A stretch of 11,324 nt of DNA from Oribacterium sp. (GTDB lineage: Bacteria > Bacillota_A > Clostridia > Lachnospirales > Lachnospiraceae): assembly GCA_017940955.1 (NCBI GenBank), contig JAGAXP010000185.1, forward strand, positions 1 to 11,324. The letters are read 5' to 3'. Position numbers and translations under genes: made by a program. Shown piece after piece: positions 5,496-11,324 of this stretch. The notes beneath the pieces were generated by a model. That model made no database searches, was not told where the DNA came from, and saw only the letters and a program-made list of their open reading frames with translations. The stretch's first letter is position 1; every line of letters begins with the position of its first letter.

Positions 5496-6044
5496 TTATT
5501 CCTCGATGATATCGTGCTGGAATACCTTGCCTTTTTCAATGTCTTCGATTCGACGTTTCAACTCTGCCGCTTCATCTAAGGTAAAGCCGTTGGAATCTTT
5601 TAATGAAAATGTCATGCTCTGTGAACGTACTGCCTGTCGTATCAAAGCAAGTGTGGCAGCGGACATAGAAAGTCCTAAAGCTTCACAAAGTGCGCAATAT
5701 CCTTCTCTGGTCTTTTTATCTATTTTAAATGTGAAATTTGTCATTTCTTCTGTGGTTGAGCTCATTTCTATTCCTTTTTTCTGATAATCCAATGTTTCGC
5801 AAAGAACATAATTGACAAATGAACCATTTGATACTTCTATTTTGTCGGGATCAGAAGGTATTGGAACGGTTTTCTTATCTCGTTCGTAATCATAAAGTGT
5901 AAAAGCTAGAACATCCTGTGCCATGTAAAGTGCGTCTGCTAAATTATCGCCACAAGTTATACATCCTTCAATATCAGGAAATTCTACAGAATATAAGCCA
6001 CTTTCTTCTTTAGTAAATATTGCTGGATATACATATTTTGCCAT
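5496..6044 (-). CDS. HicB-RelB/DinJ fusion antitoxin, 182 aa
   Basis: Residues 1-90 are a HicB domain: MAKYVYPAIF, then the signature YSVEFPDIEGCITCGDNLADA (18-38) and the closing strand GSFVNYVLC (74-82). HicB normally ends in its own DNA-binding segment, but here residues 101-182 are a complete RelB/DinJ-type ribbon-helix-helix antitoxin: NFTFKIDKKTREGYCALCEA, LGLSMSAATLALIRQAVR (123-140), then ELKRRIEDIEKGKV. The start has a strong GAGGAG site 6 bases upstream. No hicA toxin precedes it, although hicA normally does, and only a YoeB-like scrap follows. The antitoxin therefore appears to have lost its toxins. An internal start at M94 could also give RelB alone. Confidence 0.85.
   Translation of the reverse strand: MAKYVYPAIFTKEESGLYSVEFPDIEGCITCGDNLADALYMAQDVLAFTLYDYERDKKTVPIPSDPDKIEVSNGSFVNYVLCETLDYQKKGIEMSSTTEEMTNFTFKIDKKTREGYCALCEALGLSMSAATLALIRQAVRSQSMTFSLKDSNGFTLDEAAELKRRIEDIEKGKVFQHDIIEE
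5763..5779 (-). promoter_or_regulatory. Internal ribosome binding site and ATG for a stand-alone RelB
   Basis: Within the fusion gene, AAAAAAGGAATAGAA directly precedes an ATG at 5763-5765, with AAGGA about 6 bases before it. This ATG is M94, just before the RelB domain. Translation from it would give an 89-residue RelB/DinJ antitoxin ending at 5496. The site looks like the original relB start, implying that the hicB frame later became joined to it. Confidence 0.6.
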
Positions 6045-6070
6045 AAGTTACTCCTCTCTTTAAAAATGCG

Positions 6071-6355
6071 TTAATTTATTACTGTCATAAACCATGATGA
6101 ACCATCTGGCTTACGATATAGATAAATCATCCGCTACTGGTTATTAACTTGTAGCTTACACTGGAATACTATATCTTTACCTTACACAGTGACATCATCT
6201 GGCATAGTTCTTGTTTCTCCTGATAAGTCCCGGTATCCCTTTACAGGATATACCTGTCTCTCGCCTTCTTCAGAGGTAAATCTGAGCCTATACGGTATTA
6301 TCGTTCCATCTATATTATGTTGAAGTATTACATCTACAGGAAATCTTCTACTCAT
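6071..6355 (-). pseudogene. Mobile-element accessory gene with two in-frame stops, 94 codons
   Basis: The ATG at 6353-6355, with GGAG 9 bases upstream, opens a frame that reads through to TAA at 6071-6073 if two internal stops are ignored: TAA at 6182-6184 (codon 58) and TAG at 6134-6136 (codon 74). Protein-like sequence continues in the same frame on both sides: MSRRFPVDVILQHNIDGTII, then ERQVYPVKGYRDLS and MPDDVTV, then GKDIVFQCKLQVNNQ, then RMIYLYRKPDGSSWFMTVIN. It resembles a small hypothetical family often seen on Clostridial conjugative elements. The upstream gene's stop overlaps the ribosome binding site (TAGGAG), so the two were translationally coupled. Confidence 0.7.
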
Positions 6356-6367
6356 CTCTTACATCTC

Positions 6368-6648
6368 CTACCAACCTAATGGATGTGGATGCATGAACAC
6401 TATTTTTTGATTTGTCGACAATGGTTTCTCCCCATTCTGAACGACTCTCTTACGAGTTATTTCTTTTACTACCTCTTCTGCTTTTCCTGAGTCTCATAGA
6501 GCCTGTTGTTTCTGACTCTGAAACCACCATTGGAATACAGCGGTTTTACAATACTCATGCCCTCGTTCACACTAGCAACTTGGACTTCGACAACCCGGTT
6601 ATTGTTCTCTATCAGAAATGCAAGTGCCTTTGGTTTTATATCTATCAT
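6368..6648 (-). pseudogene. Mobile-element accessory gene with a one-base frameshift, about 94 codons
   Basis: The ATG at 6646-6648, preceded by TGGAG, encodes MIDIKPKALAFLIENNNRVV and on to NNRLYETQEK, then stops at 6469-6471. Adding one A to the A4 run at 6482-6485 restores a frame that continues as AEEVVKEITRKRVVQNGEKP and ends at TAG 6368-6370 (HPHPLGW). The pattern LYxTxEEAE near the end of a beta-rich small protein is common in accessory proteins of Clostridial plasmids and conjugative elements. Its function is unknown. It is first in the operon, behind a good promoter, followed by the stop-interrupted gene 12 bases downstream. Confidence 0.65.
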
Positions 6649-6687
6649 AGTAGATTACTCCATAAATCAAACTTGCGTTCTGAGATT

Positions 6688-6716
6688 ATTATAATCGCAT
6701 TTTAATATTTTTTCAA
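6688..6716 (-). promoter_or_regulatory. Sigma-A promoter of the minus-strand antitoxin operon
   Basis: On the minus strand TTGAAA (6711-6716) is followed by a 17-base spacer and a perfect TATAAT (6688-6693). The leader to the first ATG at 6648 would be about 33 bases. This is the best promoter upstream of the broken accessory genes and the HicB-RelB and VbhA-like genes. Confidence 0.75.
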
Positions 6717-6874
6717 GAACTATTGTTTGTTTTAATAATGATAAACGCTTATTCTTATGATTCAGGCTATTAATATCCGTCAAGATTATGTCGATAAGTA
6801 ACATGTTAGGGCATTCGTATTATAAACACGTTGCCATCATTATATATCAACAATTTTTATAGGTAGGTGACGAA

Positions 6875-7990
6875 ATGAAAAGAAAACTTTCACTTGGACT
6901 ATCTCTACTTTTTACAGTGAGTATGCTCGTAGCCTGTGGTTCTAAAACATCTGAAGAAACAAAAACTACTGTTGCTTCTACAGAATCATCTAAAGAGACC
7001 AATGCTGTCGTTACAGAAGTAGCAACTACAGCATTAGCAGAACCTCTTAATTTAACAGGCCTATGGATTCAGGAAGACCATGAGAAATCTTATATGGCTG
7101 CAACTATCAAAGATGATGGTATGATGGGTGTATTTTTCATCTTAGATGGAGACGAAAAACCATACACATATTGGGTGGGAACATATGTAGCTCCAACAGA
7201 AGATACCAATAAATATGAATGGACTTCTGAAAATACCTACGCAGGAAATGGTATTCTCTCATCAAGTGATGACACGAAGAAGTTTATCTATGACAACGGT
7301 AAAATCTCTTACAAAGTAACTATTCAGGGGCAAACCAAAGAAGTATCGCTCGTAAAAGGTGACTGGAATGTTTCAGCAATTCCTGATTCTGCCTTCGGGT
7401 CTGTAAGAATCGATTCTATTGATTTTAAACCTTTAGAGATAAAAGACTCAGGATGGACAGTTAGTGAATCCGGTTACATGGACTATTATGTAACCATATA
7501 TAATCCAAACGAAGATGTAGCTGTTGAATATCCAAGCTTCAGAATTACAGCTAAAGATGCAAATGGAGCTTTAATTGACACTACCGACCAAACTTTAAGT
7601 ATCATTTATCCTCAAAGAGAATTCACTTATGGTTCTCAGGCATTTTCCGTTGATGAAACACCTGCAACTGTTGAATTTGAAATGAAAGATATAGATGATA
7701 GTGATTTGAAGAGAGCAAGTTCTATTGACGAGTATAAAGAGCTTGAGGTTGTAAACGGAACTATAAGAAATAACAAAATTGTAGGTGAAATCCACAACCC
7801 AAATAATTATCCGATAGAAACTGCTTATGTACTCTCCATTGGAAGAAACTCAAACGATGAAGTAATTTCAATCGAATCAACGTTTGTTGACGAACTTAAG
7901 CCTGATAGCAATACTCCATTCTCAATTTCCTTGTACTCAGGCAATGTTTCTGATATATCAAGCACTGTATTTTACTCATATAAATGGTAA
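6875..7990 (+). CDS. Lipoprotein with lipocalin-like and two Ig-like FxLYD-type domains, 371 aa
   Basis: Lipobox L18-V-A-C21 after a KRK-hydrophobic signal peptide predicts lipid anchoring at the outer face of the membrane. Residues 22-57 are a Ser/Thr/Glu-rich linker. Residues 58-165 are beta-rich with LTGLWIQEDHEKSYMAATIK, the start of a lipocalin-like extracytoplasmic domain. Residues 180-371 hold two similar Ig-like units, each built around an N-P-N element: DYYVTIYNPNEDVAVEYPSF (about 203-222) and IVGEIHNPNNYPIETAYVLS (about 305-324). Units of this kind resemble FxLYD domains. The ribosome binding site GGTAGGTGA lies about 5 bases before the ATG. It appears monocistronic. A substrate-binding or envelope-sensing role is possible but not shown. 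Confidence 0.85.
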   Translation: MKRKLSLGLSLLFTVSMLVACGSKTSEETKTTVASTESSKETNAVVTEVATTALAEPLNLTGLWIQEDHEKSYMAATIKDDGMMGVFFILDGDEKPYTYWVGTYVAPTEDTNKYEWTSENTYAGNGILSSSDDTKKFIYDNGKISYKVTIQGQTKEVSLVKGDWNVSAIPDSAFGSVRIDSIDFKPLEIKDSGWTVSESGYMDYYVTIYNPNEDVAVEYPSFRITAKDANGALIDTTDQTLSIIYPQREFTYGSQAFSVDETPATVEFEMKDIDDSDLKRASSIDEYKELEVVNGTIRNNKIVGEIHNPNNYPIETAYVLSIGRNSNDEVISIESTFVDELKPDSNTPFSISLYSGNVSDISSTVFYSYKW

Positions 7991-7995
7991 AAGTA

Positions 7996-8033
7996 ACGGA
8001 CGGATTAGGGATTAACCTAACCGTCCGTATTTC
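7996..8033. terminator. Bidirectional intrinsic terminator between convergent genes
   Basis: ACGGACGG and CCGTCCGT form the base of a 13-bp stem with TTAGG/CCTAA above a one-base bulge (7996-8009 with 8016-8028). Downstream bases are ATTTCTAT on plus and TACTTTT on minus. It lies between the plus gene ending at 7990 and the minus gene ending at 8036. Confidence 0.8.
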
Positions 8034-8035
8034 TA

Positions 8036-9040
8036 TCATCTATATCCAATCAAGTCATACTCAACTATTTTTATTACTTCGGGGGATATCTTGTCAACAG
8101 ATATCCGTGCTAATATATTTGCCCTTGGATTATATATTCCTAAATATTTAACATTCTGAAATTCAGAATGAATTGAATGTAATCCCATTCTCCAATATAT
8201 CAAAATCTGAAGAGTCTGAGCAGTAGTTATGTTATTTTTAGATACTTTGAAATCCACTAAAGTATCTGGAGTCAGATAATCACCATCACCATTTACAATA
8301 ATATCTGTATATCCACCTTCGAAAGTGAATCCTGACATCACACATGGCCCAAAAATCTTGAAGAATTGTTGTGACCTCTTTACCATAATAATGATATTAT
8401 CAATGGTTGCATCATCAGGTATGATTTCATCTACAGGTCTATATCCCATTCTTCCAGCCCTGTAAACCACATCAAAACCAGAAAGTTTAACAGCACATAT
8501 TACAGACTCTTTGTTTAGACCGTTAATCCGAGATATAAGAGAACGAGCTTTTTCCTCTTCTTTGATTATTTTTGCCCCAAGTAATGAAATTTTAAAAGCT
8601 TCTTCAACACTATCACCAATCATGACCCTCGTTAGATAATCTACTGCCATACCAACAAGTCCAGCATTAGTGGCTTCATCAGGATTCAACTCATCTATTC
8701 CTCTCACAGGATTTAATTGCAAATCAATCTTTTTCATATCTCTTGGGCGAAGATACCCACCTCTCGGTTGTTTAGCCTTTTTTGCTCTCGAAGTGACAGT
8801 CCATCCTTTACTATGTAAAAACAGTTGTCTTAAATCTTCTTCAGTGTACCTGACGGGGACATGATTCTTAGGTTCTGAAACGGTTTCTATTTTTGCAGTT
8901 ATTTCAATAGGTCTCTCATATTCTTTTGTCTCTTCTTTAACCGATGAATCTTTGTTCAATTCATTTATAAAAGCTCGATATCCGTCTTTTAGGGCGTCTC
9001 GTAATATAGTAAAGAAGGTTTTTTTCTGATTATTTGACAT
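8036..9040 (-). CDS. PD-(D/E)XK nuclease-like protein, 334 aa
   Basis: The second ATG (9038-9040) is chosen because GGAG lies 7 bases upstream; the first ATG (9044-9046) is only one base from it. Numbering below counts from the first ATG. Residues 1-65 are a polar N-terminal region. Residues 125-235 form helices. The C-terminal third has the RecB/Cas4-type nuclease pattern: GGYTD (244-248, acidic D248), VDFK (264-267, D265 and K267), then Q277-x-x-Q280-x-x-x-Y284 in TTAQTLQILIYWRMG. This matches GxxD...DxK...QxxxY of the PD-(D/E)XK superfamily. Such enzymes process DNA in recombination, CRISPR adaptation or phage defence, but no helicase, Cas or restriction partner is near. Cytoplasmic; activity inferred from motifs only. 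Confidence 0.7.
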   Translation of the reverse strand: MSNNQKKTFFTILRDALKDGYRAFINELNKDSSVKEETKEYERPIEITAKIETVSEPKNHVPVRYTEEDLRQLFLHSKGWTVTSRAKKAKQPRGGYLRPRDMKKIDLQLNPVRGIDELNPDEATNAGLVGMAVDYLTRVMIGDSVEEAFKISLLGAKIIKEEEKARSLISRINGLNKESVICAVKLSGFDVVYRAGRMGYRPVDEIIPDDATIDNIIIMVKRSQQFFKIFGPCVMSGFTFEGGYTDIIVNGDGDYLTPDTLVDFKVSKNNITTAQTLQILIYWRMGLHSIHSEFQNVKYLGIYNPRANILARISVDKISPEVIKIVEYDLIGYR

Positions 9041-9190
9041 ATTCATACTCCAGAATTTTTTTAACTAAAACATGATTCTACTAATATAGTTCGACAATAT
9101 AACTCCTTTAAAAAAGACCTGATAATGTATAATCCTACCAGTCCTATAACTCATGGTCTCGGAAACCAATATAGAATATTTAAAAAGTTG

Positions 9191-9234
9191 AAAGAGTAGT
9201 TATACAATTCTTAAATACTATAACTACTCTTTTT
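9191..9234. terminator. Orphan hairpin terminator in a divergent intergenic region
   Basis: A perfect 14-bp stem (AAAGAGTAGTTATA, 9191-9204, with 9219-9232) has a 14-base loop. Five T follow on plus (9230-9234), and CAACTTTTTA on minus. The flanking genes diverge (minus start 9040, plus start 9310), so neither needs a terminator here. It may end a small RNA whose promoter could include TATAAT on the plus strand near 9129. Confidence 0.7.
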
Positions 9235-9264
9235 GCTTTCGCCTAACACATTATGTTCAAACTA

Positions 9265-9273
9265 TGCTATAAT
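9265..9273 (+). promoter_or_regulatory. Extended -10 promoter of the secreted protein gene
   Basis: TGCTATAAT at 9265-9273 is a perfect extended -10 (TGN-TATAAT). No good -35 is visible 17 bases upstream, as is usual for extended -10 promoters. The expected RNA start near 9280 leaves a leader of about 30 bases to the ATG at 9310. Confidence 0.65.
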
Positions 9274-9309
9274 AAGGCTACTTTTGCGTAGAGTAATGGA
9301 GGGAATGGT

Positions 9310-9828
9310 ATGAGAAAATCTATTAAAGCTTTCATCTCAACTCTTTGTTTAATTGGCTCAATGGCTGTTACTTCAATAGCTGGAACATGGGGTCAGGATG
9401 CAACTGGATGGTATTATCTGAACGATAATGGTACACGTAGTCTTGGCTGGCAGTGGATTGATGGTAATAATGACGGGATTTCAGAATGTTATTATTTTAA
9501 TGAAGCTGGCTACTGTTTAATGAATACAGTAACATCAGATGGAATGACTGTAGACGCTACCGGTGCTTGGACTGTAAACGGAGTAGTTCAGACTCAAGCT
9601 GTTCAGGTAAACACTCAGCAGGCTAGCACTGCAATCATGAATGGTTATCAGGGTGTATCTTCAACTCCATTTGAAGGATATAGCATCATTGTCAACACAA
9701 ATACACATAAGTATCATGTGCCTTCATGTAATAAGGCTGATGATATTTATGCAGAGAATAAGGGCTATGCAAACAATGAGCAGCTTCTTATCTCTCAGGG
9801 ATTTACAGCTTGTAAAGTTTGCCACTAA
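9310..9828 (+). CDS. Secreted protein with cell-wall-binding repeat and Cys/His tail, 172 aa
   Basis: A Sec signal peptide (R2-K3, core 7-20, cleavage near SIA, 22-24) is followed by GTWGQDATGWYYLNDNGTRS, then LGWQWIDGNNDGISECYYFN and EAGYCLM: two choline-binding-like repeats for wall or teichoic-acid association. Residues 90-125 are a Gln/Ala/Thr-rich linker. The C-terminus NTNTHKYHVPSCNKADDIY ... GFTACKVCH is the YHxxxC...CxxC motif seen at the ends of many secreted Firmicute proteins (thermonucleases and ComEC-like proteins included), thought to bind metal. The ribosome binding site is GGAGGG. A ComEC-like gene with its own start follows about 100 bases downstream. The molecular role is unknown. 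Confidence 0.85.
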   Translation: MRKSIKAFISTLCLIGSMAVTSIAGTWGQDATGWYYLNDNGTRSLGWQWIDGNNDGISECYYFNEAGYCLMNTVTSDGMTVDATGAWTVNGVVQTQAVQVNTQQASTAIMNGYQGVSSTPFEGYSIIVNTNTHKYHVPSCNKADDIYAENKGYANNEQLLISQGFTACKVCH

Positions 9829-9859
9829 TAATTTTAAAAGCATATTTACAGCGTTAATG

Positions 9860-9890
9860 CCTCGGTTATATTACCGAGGTATTTTATTTA
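9860..9890 (+). terminator. Terminator after the secreted protein gene
   Basis: CCTCGGT (9860-9866) pairs perfectly with ACCGAGG (9873-9879) around a 6-base loop, followed by TATTTTATTTA. It lies 32 bases after the stop codon at 9828 and before the metallo-beta-lactamase pseudogene, so that gene would rely on read-through or a promoter in 9880-9915. Confidence 0.7.
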
Positions 9891-9929
9891 CTTCTCTCAC
9901 TATGAAAATTAACACTAAAGGAGACAATA

Positions 9930-10825
9930 TTGTTTAGACTTAAAGCGGCGATTATTTTACTATCAATGTCGCTATTGACTGGATGTTCAGGAATTCAGTC
10001 TACATCAACTGTATTAGCACAGAATAATACTTCAGTGGATGCAACCTATGACATAAGCTCATTATTACCAGAAGATACAGCTGTCGTAGAAAATACAGTC
10101 GATGAAAATCAAAGCATACAATCAACTCAATAAGTATCAACAAATCTTACTGTAAATTATATAGACATAGGACAGGGAGATGCAGAACTACTTACTTCAG
10201 ATGATCACTCCATGTTAATTGATACTGGTACACCAGAATCAGGTACAAAGATACGATTATTCCTTCAGAAGCAAGGGGTTCAGAAACTTGATTATCTTGT
10301 TTTAACTCATCCTGACTCAGACCATATTGGTGGTGCTGCATCTGTAATAACTAATGTTCCAATAGATACAGTGATGATGCCTGATTATCAAAAAGATAAT
10401 AAATACTATAGAGGCGTGATTGATGCTTTAATTTATAAATATATAAACCCTACAATACCTGTTACTGGTCAGACATTCACGCTAGGTTCATGTGATGTAA
10501 AGGTACTTGGCCCTACCCGTAAATATGATGACCCAAATAATAATTCTATTGTTCTGAAGGTAACGTGTGTGGAAATACTTCCTTCATGTTCGTAGGAGAT
10601 GCCGAGGAAGAAGAGCTTTATGATATAACTAACCACTTCGGAGCAGAGCTTGATTCTGATGTTTATAAGGTAGGACATCATGGTAGTCATAATTCATCGT
10701 CAGAATCTTTCTTAAGATACGTAACCCCAGCATACATTATCAATCATGGAGATAATGAACTATTTTCAATTTTTTCCTCTCATCAGCATGATAATAGGAC
10801 ATGTTTTTATACAATAGTCTTTTAA
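9930..10825 (+). pseudogene. ComEC-type metallo-beta-lactamase lipoprotein gene, broken
   Basis: A TTG start (9930-9932), with AAAGGAG 7 bases upstream, encodes a lipoprotein signal with lipobox LTGC. The frame meets TAA at 10131-10133 but carries on directly as VNYIDIGQGDAELL, the standard start of ComEC/Rec2-type metallo-beta-lactamase domains. It then has LVLTHPDSDHIGG (HxDxDH, 10308-10325), matching that family. An extra GT in GTGTGT (10565-10570) shifts the frame. The second frame holds FVGDAEEEEL and VYKVGHHGSHNSSS (GHHGS at 10673-10687), the remaining metal-site motifs. From about 10750 the sequence decays: HQH resembles the end of the family motif YGHPHQ, but frame and spacing are wrong. 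The 3' end is lost against the integrase gene. Confidence 0.85.
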
Positions 10826-11324
10826 GTTGTGGTAGAAAGAGAATGTTCAAGAATCTTTTTCACACTGATGAGTTCTATTGTTGTCGTATCAATTTTCTTG
10901 GTTTGACGATAGTATCGTTCAAGTGTAAAGCTCACCGATTTATGACCTGCAAATCGTGATATATCTTGAGGAAGTATGCCTCTTCTGACCCACATGGATA
11001 TTCCATCGTGCCGTAGATCGTGGACAGTGTGCTTTTGAAGCCCTGAAATGCGTTCAGCGGAGTACAAACATGTTTCCCCGGATGTGATGATCTAATGCCC
11101 TTTGAGAGGCATTTAGAGTGCCAGAAGGGAAAAGCAAATGTTCCGCACTTTTATCTTTACAGGCATATTCAAGAATGTTCCACACTTCTCCTGCAATGGG
11201 AACTTCTCTTACGCTATTGTACTTAGGCAGCTTTATTTCTCCGGTGTATTCATCATATTGTCTGGAAATGTAAATCAAACCTTCATCAAAATGAATATCC
11301 TTTACTCTGAGTTCAGTTAGTTCC
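10822..11324 (-). pseudogene. Tyrosine integrase, C-terminal catalytic part, frameshifted and partial
   Basis: The gene enters from the right edge on the minus strand as ELTELRVKDIHFDEGLIYIS, the start of a tyrosine recombinase catalytic domain; the first catalytic Arg must lie outside the window. The beta-hairpin segment PKYNSVREVPI holds the Lys/Arg. After DHHIR the frame is lost at GGGG (11076-11079). Removing one G joins it to TCLYSAERISGLQKHTVHDL, which has HDLRH (11008-11022), GHKS (10936-10947) and nucleophile Tyr in TLERYYRQ (10912-10914). The stop is at 10822-10824. With one base corrected the catalytic domain would be complete in its visible part. It may be a remnant of the element that truncated the neighbouring ComEC-type gene. 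Confidence 0.85.

Noticed and set aside
6412..6705. A 97-codon plus-strand open frame and a shorter one inside it
   Set aside because: They lie antisense to the frameshifted accessory gene, whose minus-strand frame has a promoter, a ribosome binding site and protein-like composition.
6071..10133. Stop codon reassignment to explain in-frame TAA and TAG
   Set aside because: Intact genes here use TAA and TGA as normal ends, TAG ends the restored accessory-gene frame, and the interrupted genes also lie beside frameshifted ones, so decay or error is simpler.
1..11324. CRISPR array, rRNA, insertion sequence with transposase
   Set aside because: No regularly spaced long repeats with unique spacers, no rRNA-like sequence and no transposase frame was seen; the only dense repeat is the five-copy 9-mer around the tRNA fragment.

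Overview
The window looks like an accessory region of a low-GC Gram-positive chromosome, most likely a Lachnospiraceae-type Clostridium relative. The DNA is AT-rich, the ribosome binding sites are strong GGAGG types, promoters are sigma-A-like, and there is a Cys-lipobox lipoprotein and secreted proteins with choline-binding-like WYY repeats. No housekeeping gene is present and the genus cannot be fixed from sequence alone.

Layout. 1-2573: a SWIM zinc-finger protein (minus strand, running off the left edge), two terminator-like hairpins, a 372-residue SGNH-hydrolase-like protein (minus) and a small secreted protein (plus). 2574-4070: a short-chain dehydrogenase/reductase, a 103-residue protein of unknown function and a frameshifted micro-gene, all on minus. 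4219-4438: the 3' part of a dead tRNA-Trp(CCA) on the minus strand, flanked by tandem pairs of a 9-bp motif that is also the tRNA anticodon arm. This looks like an attachment-site scar. 4458-6648: a minus-strand set of toxin-antitoxin and mobile-element genes. In transcription order these are two broken accessory genes, a HicB-RelB fusion antitoxin, a probable YoeB toxin fragment, a VbhA-type antitoxin and an intact higBA module with its own promoter.

6875-9046: a lipoprotein with two Ig-like repeats (plus) converges on a stand-alone PD-(D/E)XK nuclease-like protein (minus), with a shared bidirectional terminator. 9191-9234 is an orphan hairpin terminator in a divergent intergenic region. 9310-11324: a secreted protein with a cell-wall-binding repeat and a Cys/His tail, then a broken ComEC-type metallo-beta-lactamase lipoprotein gene, then a frameshifted tyrosine integrase gene that abuts the decayed 3' end of that gene and runs off the right edge.

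The overall picture is a graveyard and landing zone for mobile DNA. The intact cargo is one complete toxin-antitoxin pair, antitoxins without toxins, surface and secreted proteins, and one nuclease-like gene. At least six genes carry one or two simple lesions each (homopolymer or dinucleotide indels, in-frame stops), while neighbouring frames are clean. The lesions may be recent decay or assembly error, and raw reads would separate the two. The most unusual items are the HicB-RelB fusion with an internal start, the antitoxin-rich operon lacking matching toxins, and the tRNA-Trp/12-bp-period repeat site.
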